A DNA stretch of 64,000 nucleotides from Conus ventricosus. Its lineage: Eukaryota; Mollusca; Gastropoda; Neogastropoda; Conidae. This document shows positions 45,084 to 58,115 of the stretch, piece after piece. The stretch is taken from NCBI GenBank assembly GCA_018398815.1, contig CM031609.1:27503634-27567633 (forward strand), written 5' to 3'. The translations under genes were made by a program, and so were the position numbers. A model generated the notes under the pieces. That model ran no database searches and had not been told where the DNA came from. It saw only the letters and a list, made by a program, of their open reading frames with translations. How positions within the stretch are numbered: the stretch's first letter is position 1; every line of letters starts with the position of its first letter.

Positions 45084-48000
45084 ACACCCCCCAACCAAAG
45101 AGGCTTGTGCCACTGAGGCACAGCCTATCACAGCTCCAATACGTTCTGTACACCCTTACAGTCTTATTCAATGTAAACTTTCTTCACTCCTGAACCTTGA
45201 TTCAGTACTCCATCCGGCTTGAGGTGATCAGCCTCCACCATCATCATTTTCATAGTCATCAGTGTCATCACCCAGTGCCTCTCTGGGCACACCATTGCTA
45301 GCCGGGGCACTGGAGATGGGTGTCCTGACGCACTGCATCAGCTGGCTTTCTACTCCTCAAGGATGCGGAACCTGTTGATGTTAACAACGCCACAGGCATC
45401 CTGGTGTTCCGGCTCTTCGGAATTGTTCGGTGGCAAACTTTGTAGCTGCGACCCGCCCCTTTGGATGTTCTTCGCCACTCCTGGCCAATGAAAGTCCTGG
45501 ATTCTCTCCATGGTCGGACCTGTCCTCAAATGTCCTGCCATAGGGGTATTGTTGGCCTAGGCGCATGACAGTGCTGCGGAGAGCTTCGGGTGCGACAAGT
45601 GGAGTGGCAGATGCAGTAGATGACGTATGACGTCCGTGCACCAGTCCCTTGCGTCTCACGAACTCTACCGCGCTGCTGCGGACGTCCTTGCTGGCTTCCC
45701 AACCAAACTCCGGATTTTGATGGATGGCTCCTTTGCTCGCACACTACGTAGAGTTGAGGGATCCTTGGTCAAAGTGCCATGCTGAGTCAGGGGGCTTCAG
45801 GAGGGGTTTCAGTGCCTCTTTCTCTCTCTGCGCTTGGGAAACGCGTGGTGGCAGCCACAAATACCTCTGCTGGCAACTCTGCGATATCTCCCGACGCTGA
45901 CCGTCTCCAAAGCACACTGAATTGCCAATCGGCAGGGAGTACGCAGGACGGTGAAGGGCGACTGCCCACACCTTCTCTTTAAAGTATGGCGTAGAGACAT
46001 CTACCAGTGCTGTAGATCGGGTTTGCCCTGAAGGATGATTCGATTCCTAGCACTTGGCACTCTTCCCCTCGAGTGCATCACAAGGGACTAACTGCTCGTC
46101 AATGAAGACCGCTGTGGCTCCTGGTCCCTAATAGCTTTCACTTTCTTGCCACACACCACGATGGGAAGGTTGGATATGATGGGTCGTGACCTCACTCTCT
46201 CAAATGCCACCCTAAAGTGCGAGACCTCGGATTTTGCCTTGTCCTTCCTCTTGGGACAATCCCGAACAAATGTCCCTTTTCCCCAAGAGGAAGCAAAGCT
46301 TGAGCTTGATTCGCGTTCCTGGAATTGCTGAGGACATCGCTTTGGAGGGTGACGACGGTTTGAAGTCAGTAACTCCGATCGGCGGGTTTCCTACTTATCC
46401 CTGGCGCAGGCATGCGATAGTGACGACGCGCATCTGCGAAGGCCTCAGCCACCTCGATTGCCATGCGAATGTCTTTGGTTTCTCCTCACCCAACTTGAAC
46501 TGCAGTTCCTGAGATACCGAACTCAGAGTTGCTCCAAGAGGAAACAATCCTTCAAATCCATCTCTGAGGCTTCAATCCAGTATTCATAGTGCGCCGGAGG
46601 CGTTCCCGAACTGGTGAAAAGTCTCCTCTGAAGGTTTCCTCATTGTGCGAAACTGCTTTCTGTAGGACTCGGCAGTCATGTGCAGTTCGGCGAAGAGCCG
46701 CTTTTAATTCGGTATGGAAGCTCGGGTGGATATTACAAACGCCTCCTTAGCCTTCCCCGTCAGGCTACTAATGAGGTAAAGGGCTTTACTCCGGTGTTTA
46801 GCTGGTACGCTGCGGCAACCGCCTCAAAGTGCTGCGATGTAGGTATCTATTGGGTTTTCGCTAGCACTGTACACTGGCATATGTAGCTTGGGTGGAGCCA
46901 CCGGAATAACTACGCCCTGATGAAAATCCGCTATTTCCGGTGGTCAGAGCCATGCTCGGAAGCACCACAGACTGTGCTTCGGGTGCATCTAACTGTCGAA
47001 CTACTTCGGCCCGGAGTCTTTCTCTTTCCTCCTCCAAACGAGCCTCCAAAGTCAACTCTTTCTGTTTCTGGGCCTCCCTTTCTAACTTTCTCTCTTTTCT
47101 TTCGACTCTCGCTCCAGTCCCTTTCCTCCATCTCCTCTCTCCATCGCCGTTCCTTTCTCCTCTCTCTCAACCTCCTCTCCTCCATCTCCAACTTCTTTTC
47201 CTCCATTTCCATCTTCCATCGTCTCTCTTCTTTGGCTTCTCTCTCCTCCTTCTCATCTCCTCTCCTCCCTTTCCAGTCTCCTCTCCTCCCGCTCTCCTAC
47301 TCTCTCTTGCCTCTCTTTCTTCCCTTTCCCTCCTCTCCTTGCCTCTCTTCTTCCTCTCTATCCTCATCAACATAAGAGGATCCATGGGCGCTGGTCCAGG
47401 GGATGAGGCACAGGCGAAGGCCGAAAAGCGAAGTCCATCTCGAAGATACGGCGGAGGACGAAGTCCCGAGACTGGAGTGGGGAGAGGTCGTCTCGGAGAG
47501 AGTGACCAGGAGGGTAATCTCCTGTATTGTGGACATACGGTGACTGGAAGACGAGTCCCACCAGAAGAAAACACGACCTGGTAGGTAGGGCCAGTCGTCG
47601 CTGAGTCATGGGGCTCCCCATCCCTGGTAGGATTCCTGCACCACGAGTCTGAGAAACGTGTGATCCGGCGCACGTCGTTACGTGTTCCATATCTTACAGT
47701 ACACTTTACAAGACACGAAGTCACCGAATCACTAGGTGATACACAAGATTTGCACCAGCTATGCAGAACTCTGACGAACGAAATCCCACGAAGGTTCCGA
47801 CGTGGTGTCCACTTTACACTTAGTAATCACGGTCGACTACTTCGAAGGTCACAAAGTATTCGAACCCACACAAACCAATAGTACAGGACGATACCAAATG
47901 GAATATAAATCCAAGATTCTGTGAATAGTCACTAGATTTGAAGAGAAACTGTCCCAATTTCCAAAGGGAAAAAACCACAATATCTTAAACATGAGTCATA

Positions 48001-50334
48001 TAGGGTAACACCAGCACGATGGTTAACCCACCTCACCGAGAATGACAACACTCACTGAAAGATAATGAGAAATGACGTAAGGCTTTGATGTCAGTCAAAC
48101 ACGCATGGACAACCCTAACAAAACACCATGAGGAAGTGCTTTTATCCAACGAACCAAGAGTGGTCCCTACAATATCTCCTCCAAAGTCCAAGTTCTACAA
48201 GATAGAACCACAAAAGTTAAAGTCAAGAATGGGAACGAAACTGTAAGCTCACAACGTATCAGCAACTCCAATCCGCTAAATTGCAGCTGTTTCCCACGAG
48301 AAGGAAATACGGAGTGTAACATTCCACAAATGTAACTCTATGACTAAGGGTAGTCAATACTGTACCAATTATCCCAAAACAGGAAGGAGAGAAATGACCA
48401 AGTCCTACTGTGCGACTTTTTGACTAAGCGTAGTCAACACCAACAAATCTCCAACCATAGGTTACAATCTAAGGTATGTCTCACAAGACAAGAGAGTAGT
48501 TTGAACAACAAAGTCAACAACGTATGACTTAAGTGTAGTCAATCCACAAAAACGTTCAACTCGAAGAGATAGATGCTTCCACGAACCAATTACAGTCAAG
48601 AGTACTGCCACACTAAGCAAGCCCAAACGAACTGAATCGATTAACCTGGCTAAGCTTAATAAGTAAAGCAAACTAACCTCTTCTCACCAAATGAACACCG
48701 AGTATCCAAATTCTAATACTAGCTAAGAGTTATTTCCCCTGAATTCCAACGAAGGAGATACCCAGTTATGTTTTAACACTTCAAAGCGTGAGAACAACAA
48801 TCTCAAAAGAAAACCTCTGACCAGAAAAAACGTGGGTCCAAACCGACGGTTTTCCTGTATGGAAAACAATATCCAAACATGAATCAATTCCAACACGATG
48901 TGGAATTACTCAATTAATCAACAAAGCACAAATCATCAATGTGAACAACGACTGCCCTTGTGCACCGGCGTGCCAAGAACCAAACAAAGTTACACACCTG
49001 GGTAACAAACCTATATCCGGATCAAATGTTGATTTCTCAAAATAAGACTAAAAAGATGTTTACCCAGCAAAGAGGCCAAAGAAATCACAAACCTATACAA
49101 CTGGAATTTATAACTCAACGCGTTACTCCAACACAACAACTAATCCAAGAGAAAAGCAACAAGACATAAACAAACACGCATAAGGCAGGGACGGACAATA
49201 GAACTTAAACGACCCGTACCGCAAGGCGAACAGCTAACCTAAAATTCTCCGGCGACTGTGTAAACCGGAAGTACACGTGCACCAACAAGGTCACTTGGGC
49301 ACCAGGACAGACTGACTCGATCAAAACAGTGGCCCGATGAAACGCGCCGAAAATTCCCAATGAACACGATCTAGTCCACAGACGGGAACCACGTGCTAAA
49401 ATCCTGCTCTGTAAACTGAGTGGGAAAGGCATGAGAGGGGGAGGGGGTGACAGAAAAAGAAACAAGTGGCTCTTTGGAAGACACTAATGTGTTCCACAGA
49501 CAATACACTCCATTCTCAACCACACGACTGACAAATTTATTTTCCAATCACCACAGTCCACAAATTAGTGTTGAACAATTAGAAAGCCCTAATCAGCAGG
49601 GTAGATAGAAAAGCAAATAAACTGCTGTATGTGCGCTAGACAGAAAGGAAAGCCTATCAACTTAGGGCTAATCCCTTAGACTAAACAAACAGATCCTACG
49701 ACCTAGTGTGTAATAACAAAATAACACACCACCAAGATGTCTTTACTCGTTTTAGGAATGAAGTAGATAGACTTATGTAAGGACGAGTTTCGCGTAAACA
49801 CGGTATCGGAACTAAATGTCAAGTTCGCCTTGTAAACAAAGCACCAAATGCTTGGCAAGCCTGCCTACACTTGCCTTACTAACACAGTCGGCGTCTTGGG
49901 TACAGGCAAAATTGCACCAACATCCTAATCAGTACAAGCACTGACATCGACGACTCTGCACAAGCAAGACCTATTAATCTAGAGCCAAAACCCCCTTCTT
50001 TCTCCACCCAGTACCTGTTCTAAGGTAATGAGAAACGGAGAACGAAAACTCTAGAAACAAATAGCCGGCGGTACTAGACAAACAAACAAACACTGGAGAC
50101 GAACGCGGAACTGAAGCGCCGAGGTCCGACCTCGGAGCACGAACTTACTACTGCGCACCCCCAAAACCGGTCCGCTCCAATGGTTCCCTACTGACACTAG
50201 AACCCACCCAACCAACCACCCGTCAAAATACCAAAAAAGAAGACAGGTCTCTCAAGGTCGGGCGGTAGTGAGTTCAGAGTGTCGCTTTTACACTACCACA
50301 TAACCATTCCTGTACCCCGCCATCTCCCCATAAT
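45084..50334 (-). mobile_element. Internal region 2 of LTR array
   Basis: About 5.25 kb, with the same layout as internal region 1: PBS candidate at its right end (TGGGGAGATGGCGGGGTAC variant, about 50314-50332), long leader with three dyads (48347-48546), Gag-protease remnant, and polypurine tract next to LTR B2. It shares the same internal deletion of pol. Confidence 0.88.
45220..47690 (-). pseudogene. gag-protease-truncated integrase, internal region 2
   Basis: The ATG is at 47690. The same order of charged coiled coil (47370-47050), capsid-like segment (46890-46680), CCHC knuckle (about 46303-46255), protease active-site region (about 46128-46115, one base lost) and degenerate integrase zinc finger (45570-45420) is seen. 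The Tyr replacement of a zinc-binding Cys is shared with the other copies, so it was present in the amplified source. Confidence 0.78.
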
Positions 50335-52794
50335 TGTCACGTGTGAGTACACCTGACAGGGGGAGTTCTTTTACAGGTAATGTGCAGGGCAGAAACGGAG
50401 CGATCACTCAATCCCTCACACCACCAGACCACAAGAGGAAGATTTTTAGACAATATTTTTATTCACAATACAATCATTCACTCACACTAGCACTCCAGAT
50501 GGGGTATGGGTCATAACAAAGAAGAGAAAAGATAGTCGAGAAAGGAAAGGAAAGAATAAAAAAACTAGGGCATAGAAGAGAAAGGCCACTATTCAGCACT
50601 GACTGTAACTAGGGCATAGAAGAGAAAGGCACTATTCAGCACTGACTGTAACTAGGGCATGATGAGAAAAGGCACTATTCAGCACTGACTGTAACTAGGG
50701 CATAGAAGAGAAAGGCACTATTCAGCACTAACTGTAACTAGGGCATAGAAGAGAAAGGCACTATTCAGCACTAATGACTTAGGGGACAAAGATAAATTGA
50801 ATAGACCACAAAAACCTTCAATATCCCGGGGTCCCGCTGCTGTCCCAAACCTAAACCACTAAACCACTACAAAAATATTCAGCACAATGATAGAGAAAGA
50901 CAGTATTAGAAACAAAACTATATCCAACAGGACCTACTCAGCCCGAGTTAACAAATAAAGACCAAAATAAACAAAAAAAACAATATACAAAACGAATCAG
51001 TGACCGGCCTTAGACCACGCACACGACACCAGACCACCCCACCACACACGACACGACACTTAAATCAGTCCATGCTCCGAGGAGGTTCACTGAGGGAGGT
51101 GGTCTGGAGAGGGTGACGCTCGTAGTATGCTGGTCTTCCGTCCGAGGTGAAAACAAGTGTCCACCAGACCACAGGTTTGGGGAAACGCACTGGTGCCTGG
51201 ACTTAAGATGACTGCAGGGTCTGATGATGGTGGTCGTCCAGCCAGCCGTGAAGTAAGTGTCCTACCAGACCACAAGTTTGGGGAAAAAAGACTGGTGCCT
51301 GGACTCAAGATGACTGCAGGGTCCGATGATGCGGTGTCCAGCCAACCGGTCCGGAGCTGCAGCTTAAGAAATAGGGCACAAAATACCGCCCTACGCGGAG
51401 ATCAGTCTCCAGATGATAAGTCTCATCTATAGTCCCTGTCAGTGTGTGGCAACATAGTGGGTCCGGCAGTGCGTCAGTGCGGGAAAGGGTCACAATGCCG
51501 TATCAGGTCAACAATGTCTTTGTCACTTATAAAGGGCAAATAAACTTAATAACTTTTCCCTTTTCTTTTGCTTTATTTGACCTGTATAAGGATAACTTCC
51601 TTAGTACAAATCTCTCAATGAATAAAAACAAATAGAAGCCATACACACGTCTGTCACACAAACTATAAGACAAGGACACAACAAGAACGGAACCACATGT
51701 GGGGCGATACGGCAGGAATTCCACACTCCGGTCTAAATGTTTAGCCTTCGCACGCTCATTCGTTCCCCGATACGTCTCGTGTCTTAAGCAACAAGGAAAA
51801 TGAAACTAACATTTCGGATATACTTCCGGCCCAAATCACATAGTGAGCGAAATAAGCATTGACTTCAACCTGTGTAATCAGAAACAACAAACACAGCTTC
51901 CATGACGGAATGAAGGATATCATCTAGTAAGCAATTTTCAACTTAGTCCAAAGTAACAGAATCCCTAGCCGCTAAGGACCGAAAACACAATTAAAATAAT
52001 GCGTTTCTGCAATTCTACAACAAGACGCATATCTTGATACCATTTCCATACCTGCTCCCTCTCTTTGGAGCAGTTACACAGACAAGGAGTGCCCGAGCCA
52101 CCAGCACATGAAGGCAGAAGAAAATACCTCTCACCGCTGAAAGGTTAGGAAAACCCAAATAAAACAAAACTGTCCAAAACAGACCATATAGTTACCAAAA
52201 TGGCGGGTGGGCGTGGTGAAGAAACGGTTCGCTCCCCAGTCCAATGACCAGATGGCAGCCGAAACCGTGCGGTCACACCGAAGGGACTCCAGGTCAGGGA
52301 CGACCCAAGGTGGTTCTTCCAGCTGGCAGGGGTAGGGATCCCAGGTGTTCAGTGGAATACTTTCCGACCCGATGAAGGGTGAAGACTCTTTCCACACCAT
52401 CCACGCCGAAGTGGATACAGAAAGAGGCTCAGTAGCAGAGATGAGATCTCTCCGACTCGACGGTCCGTCAATGAGTGCCACCCCCACTCGCCTAACCAAG
52501 ATGGCAAAGGTAACAAAACAGCTCACCTGTGTCACCTGACATCAGCTGATGGGAAACCGTGAAAACGTAAAAGAACAGAAAAAGAAAGCTTTTAAAAAAA
52601 AAAAAAAAGAAAGAGAAATATTGGAGGATGGGAGCGAAATGCACCCGGGGCGTAGCGCACCCGGGATGACACAAATAGCACACGGTCAACACCCGGCCAA
52701 TGTAGTAAAGATGTCACTGGGGAACACTCCACTTTATACTGGGTTTGAGAAGAAATGATGTATTTCTAAACCAAAAGTATTTACGTCCGTGACA
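50335..52794 (-). mobile_element. LTR B3
   Basis: 2460 bp with TGTCACG...CGTGACA ends and 5 units of the 43-bp repeat (50565-50775). It is shared between internal regions 2 and 3. Confidence 0.92.
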
Positions 52795-55700
52795 ACACCC
52801 CCCCCAAACCCAAAAAGGCTTGTGCCACTGGGGCACAGCCTATCACCCGCCTCCAATACGTTCTGTTCACCCTTACAGTCTTATACAATGTAAACTTTCT
52901 TCACTCCTGAACCTTGATCAGTACTCCATCCGGCTGAGGTGATCAGCCTCCCCCATCATCATTTTCATAGTCATCAGGTCATCACCCGTGCCTCTCGGGC
53001 ACACCATTGCTAGCCGGGCACTGGAGATGGGTGTCCTGAGCAAATGCATCAGCTGGCTTTCTACTCCTCAAGGATGCGGAACCTGTTGATGTTAACAACG
53101 CCACAGGCATCCTGGTGTTTCGGCTCTTCGGAATTGTTCGGTGGCAAACTTTGTAGCTGCGACCGCACCTTTGGATGTTCTTCGCCACTCCTGGCCAATG
53201 AAGTCCTGGATTCTCTCCATGGTCGGACTGTCCTCAAATGTCCTGCCATAGGGGTATTGGGCCTAGGCGCATGACAGTGCTGCGGGAGGTTCGGGTGCGA
53301 CAAGTGGAGTGGGATGCAGTAGATGACGTATGACGTCGTGCACCAGTCCCCTTTCGTCTCACGAAATCTACCCCGCTGCTGCGGGACGTCCTTGCTGGCT
53401 TTTCCCAAACCCAAACTCCCGGGTTTTGATGGATGGCTCCTTTGCTCCACACTCGTAGAGTTGGAGGGATCCTTGGTCAAAGTGCCATGCTGATTCAGGG
53501 GCTTCAGGAGGGGTTTCAGTGCCCCTTTCTTCTCTGCGCTTGGGAACGCGTGGTGGCAGCCACAATACCTCTGCTGGCAACTCTGCCGATATCTCCCGAC
53601 GCTGACCGTCTCCAAAGCACACTGAATTGCCCAAACAGCAGGGAGTAGCAGGACGCTGAGGGCGACTGCCCACCCTTCTCTTTAAAGTTTGGCGTAGAGG
53701 GCATCTACCAGTGCTGTAGATCGGGTTGCCCTGAAGGATGATTCGATTCCCAGCACTTGGCATCTTCCCCTCGAGGTGCATTCACAAGGGATAACTGCTC
53801 GTCAATGAAGACGCTGTGGCTCCTGTGTCCCTAATAGCCCTTTTACTTTCTTGCCACACACCACCGATGGGGGAAAGGGTTTGGGTATGATGGGGTCGGA
53901 CCTCACTCTCTCCAAATGCCACCCTAAAGTGCGAGACCTCGGATTTTGCCTTGTCCTTCTCTTGGGACAATCCCGAACCCAAAAAGTCCCTTTTCCCCAG
54001 AGGAAGCCCAAAACTTGAGCTTGATTCCGACGTTCCTGGAATTGCTGAGGACATCGCTTTTGGGGGGGTGACGACGGTTTGAAGTCATGTAACTCCGATC
54101 GGCGGGTTTCCTACTTATCCTGGCGCAGGCATGCGATAGGACGACGCGCATCTGCGAAGGCCCCAGCCACCCGATTGCCCTGGCGAAAGTCTTTGGTTTC
54201 TCCTCACCCAACTTGAACGCAGTTTCTGAGATACCGAACTCATGGTTGCTCCAAGAGGAACAATCCTTCAAATCCATCTCTGAGGCTTCAATCCAGTAAA
54301 TTTCCCTAGTGCGCCGGAGGCGTTCCCCGAACTGGTGAAAGTCTCCTCTGAAGGTTTCCTCATTGTGCGAAACGCTTTCTGTAGGACTCGGCAGTCAGTG
54401 GGGCGTCTCCGGCGAAGAGCCGCCTTTTAATTCGGTATAGGAAACTCCGGGTGGAAATCTACAAACGCCTCCTTTGCCTTCCCCGTCAGGCTACTAATGA
54501 GGTAAAGGGCTTTTTCTCCGGTCGTTTAGCTGGTACGCTGCGGCAACCGCCTTTAAAGTGCTCGATGTAGGTATCTTGTTATTGCTGCACTGTACACTGG
54601 CCTATGTAGTTGGGGGGAGCCACCGGAATAACTACGCCCTGATGGAAAATCCGCTATTTCCCGGTGGTCAGAGCCATGCTCGGGAAGCAACCACAGACTG
54701 TGTTCGGGTGCATCTAACTGTCGAACTACTTCGGCCCGGAGTCTTTCTCTTTCCTCCTCCAAACGAGCCTCAAAATCCAACTCTTTCTGTTTCTGGGCCC
54801 CCCTTTTTAACTGTTCTCTCTTTTCTTTCGGATCTCGCTCCAGTCTCCTTCCTCCATCTCCTCTCTCCATCGCCGTTCCTTCTCCTCTCTCTCCAACTCC
54901 TCTCCTCCATCTCCAACTTCTTTCCTCCATTTCCATCTTCCCTCGTCTCTCTTTTTGGCTTCTCTCTCCTCCTTCTCCGTCTCTCTCCTCCCTTTCCAGT
55001 CTCCTCTCCTCCCGCTCTCCTCTCTCTCTTGCCCCTCTTTCTTCCCTTTCCCTCCTCTCCTTGGCCTCTCTTTCTTCCTCTCTATCCTCATCAACATAAG
55101 AGGATCCATGGGGCTGGTCCAGGAGGATGAGGCACAGGGCGAAGGCCGAAAACGGAAGTTCATCTCGAAAGATACGGCGGAGGCGAAGTCCCGAGACTGG
55201 AGTGGGGAGAGGTCGTCTCGGAGAGAGTGACCCAGGAGGGGTAATCTCCTGTATTGTGGCATTACGGTTTACTGGAGGACGAGTCCCACCAGAAGAAAAA
55301 CACGACCTGGGTAGTAGGGCCCCGTCGTCGCCTGAGTCATGGGGCTTCCCCATCCCTGGTAGGATTCCTGCACCACGAGTCTGAGAACGTGTGATCCGGC
55401 GCACGTCGTCTACGTGTTCCATATCTACAGTACACTTTACAAAGACACGAAGTCACCGAATCACTAGGTGTACACAAGATTTGCACGCTATGCAGAACTT
55501 GACGAACGAAATCCCACGAAGGTTCCGAGTGCGTGTCCACTTTACATTAGTATCACGGTCGCTACTTCGAAGGTCACAAAGTATTCGAACCCACCCCAAA
55601 CCAATGTACCAGGAGATACCAAATGGATATAAATCCAAGATTTCTGTGAATAGTCACTAGATTTGAAGAGAAACTGTCCCCAATTTTCCCAAAAGGGGAA

Positions 55701-58115
55701 AAACACACTATCTTAAACCAGGGGAGTCATATAGGGTAACACCAGCACGATGGTTAACCCACCCCCACCGAGAATGACAACCATCACTGAAAGATAATGA
55801 GAAATGACGTAAGGCTTTTATGCAGTCAAACACGCATGGACAACCCTAACAAAACACCATGAGGAAATGCTTTTATCCAACGAACCAAGAGTGGTCCACC
55901 TACAATATCTCCTCCAAAAATCCAAGTTCCTACAAGATAGAACCACAAAAGTTAAAGTCCAAGAATGGGAACCGAAACTGTAAGTCACAAAAGTATCAGC
56001 AACTCCATCCCCTAAATTGCGCTGTATTCCCACGAGAAGGAAATACGGAGTAGTAACATTCCACAATGTAACTCTATGACTAAGGGTAGTCAATAACTGT
56101 ACCAATATTCCAAACAGGGAAGGAGAAATGACCAAGTCCTACGTGCGAACTTTTTGACTAAACGTAGTCAAAACCAACAAAACTCCAGCCATAGGTGACA
56201 ATCTAAGGTAGTCTCACAAGACAAGAGAGTAGTTTGAACAACAAAATCAACAACGTAAAGACTTAAATGTGTCAATCCACAAAACCGTTCAAATCGAAAA
56301 GAAAGAATGCTTCCACGAACCAAAATTTCAGTCAAGAGTACTGCCCCACTAAGCTAGCCCAAACGACGAAACGATTAAACCCCGGCTAAGCTTAATAAGT
56401 AAAGCAAAAACCTCTTTCACCAAATGAACACGAGTATCCAAATTCAATAACTAGCTAAGAGTTATTTCCCTGAATTCCAACGAAGGAGATACCCAGTTAT
56501 GTTTTTAAAAACTTCAAAGCGTTGAGAACAACAATCTTCAAAAGAAAACCGCTGACCAGAAAAACGTGGTCCAAACTAACGGTTTTTTCCTGTATGGAAA
56601 ACAATATCCAAACATGAATCAATTCCACACGATGTGGAATTACTCAATTATCAACAAAGCCCCAAAATCATCAATGTGTAACAACGACTGCCCCTTGTGC
56701 CACGGCCCTGCCCAAAAACCAAAACAAGTTTTCCACACCTGGGTAACAAACCTATATCCGGATCAAATGTTTATTTCTCAAAATAAGACTAAAAAGATGT
56801 TTACCCAGCAAAGAGGCAAAGAAATCACAAAACCTATACAACTGGAATTTATAACTCAAACGCGGTTACTTCAACCAGCAAACCAACTATCCAAAGAGAA
56901 AAGCAACAAGACATAAACAAACACGCATAAGGCAGGGACGGACAATAGAACTTAAACGACCGTACCGCAAGGCCGAACAGCTAACCTAAATTCTAAACCC
57001 GGGGACTGACGTAAACACGGAAGTACCGTGCACCAACACGGTCACTGGGGCACCAGGACAGAACCGACTCGATCAAAACAGTGGCCCGATGAACGCGCCG
57101 AAATTCCCCTGCAACCGATTAGGGCCACAGACGGGAACCCCGTGCTAAAAACACTGCCTGTAACTGAATGGGGAAACGGTGAGAGGGGGGGGGGGCGACA
57201 GAAAAAGAAAAAGTGGCTCTTTGGAAAGACACGAATGTGTATCCACAGACGCTACACTCCCATTCTCAACACACGACTGACAAATTTATTATTCCAATCA
57301 CCACAGTCACACAAATTAGTGTTGAACAATTAAGAAAGCCCTAACCCTCAGCAGCTAGATAGAAAAGCAAATAAACTGTTGTATGTGCGCTAGCAGAAGA
57401 GGAAAGCCTATCAACTTAGGGCTAATCCCTTAGGACTAAACAACACAGATCCTACAACCTAGTGTTGAATAACAAAATAACACACCACCAAGAATAGTCT
57501 TTTTCTCGTTTTAGGAACTGAAGTAGATTAGACTTATGTAAGGAGAGTTTCGCGTAAACACGGTATCGGAACTAAGTGTCAAAGTTCGCCTTGTAAACAA
57601 AGCACCAAATGCTTTGGGAAGCCTGCCTACACTTGCCTTACTAAACACAGTCGGCGTCTTGGGTACAGGCAAATGCAGCCCACATCCTAAATCAGTACAA
57701 GCACTGACCCTCGCGACTCTGCACAAGCAAGACCTATTAATCTAGAGCCCAAAACCCCCTTCTTTCTCCACCCCCAAATACCTGTTCTAAGGTAATGAGA
57801 ACGGAGAACGAAACTCTAGAACAAATAGCCCGGGGGTACTAGACCAAAACAAAACCAAACACTGGAGACGAACGCGGAACTGAAAGGCCCAAGGTCGACC
57901 CCGGAGCACGGAACTCTACTGCCGACCAGCACCCCAAACCGGTCCGCTCCAATGGGTTCCCTACTGACACTAGAACCACCCCAAAACCCAAACCACCCGT
58001 TTAAATACACAAAGAAAGATAGACAGGTCTCTCAAGGGTCGGGCGGTAGTGAGTTCAGAGTGTCGCTTTTAACACTACCACATACCATTCCTGTACCCCG
58101 CATCTCCACCCTAAT
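52795..58115 (-). mobile_element. Internal region 3 of LTR array
   Basis: About 5.32 kb, same layout. PBS candidate at about 58094-58112, dyads near 56076-56273 (the second and third carry substitutions), mild homopolymer noise. Confidence 0.88.
52950..55422 (-). pseudogene. gag-protease-truncated integrase, internal region 3
   Basis: This copy gives the longest uninterrupted Gag frame (ATG at 55422, 289 codons), covering the N-terminal segment, the Glu/Arg-rich coiled coil and the start of the capsid-like part. CCHC knuckle at about 54007-53966. Here the protease motif keeps D-T-G-A-T (53829-53816). Integrase zinc finger remnant near 53260-53120. There is no reverse transcriptase. Confidence 0.8.
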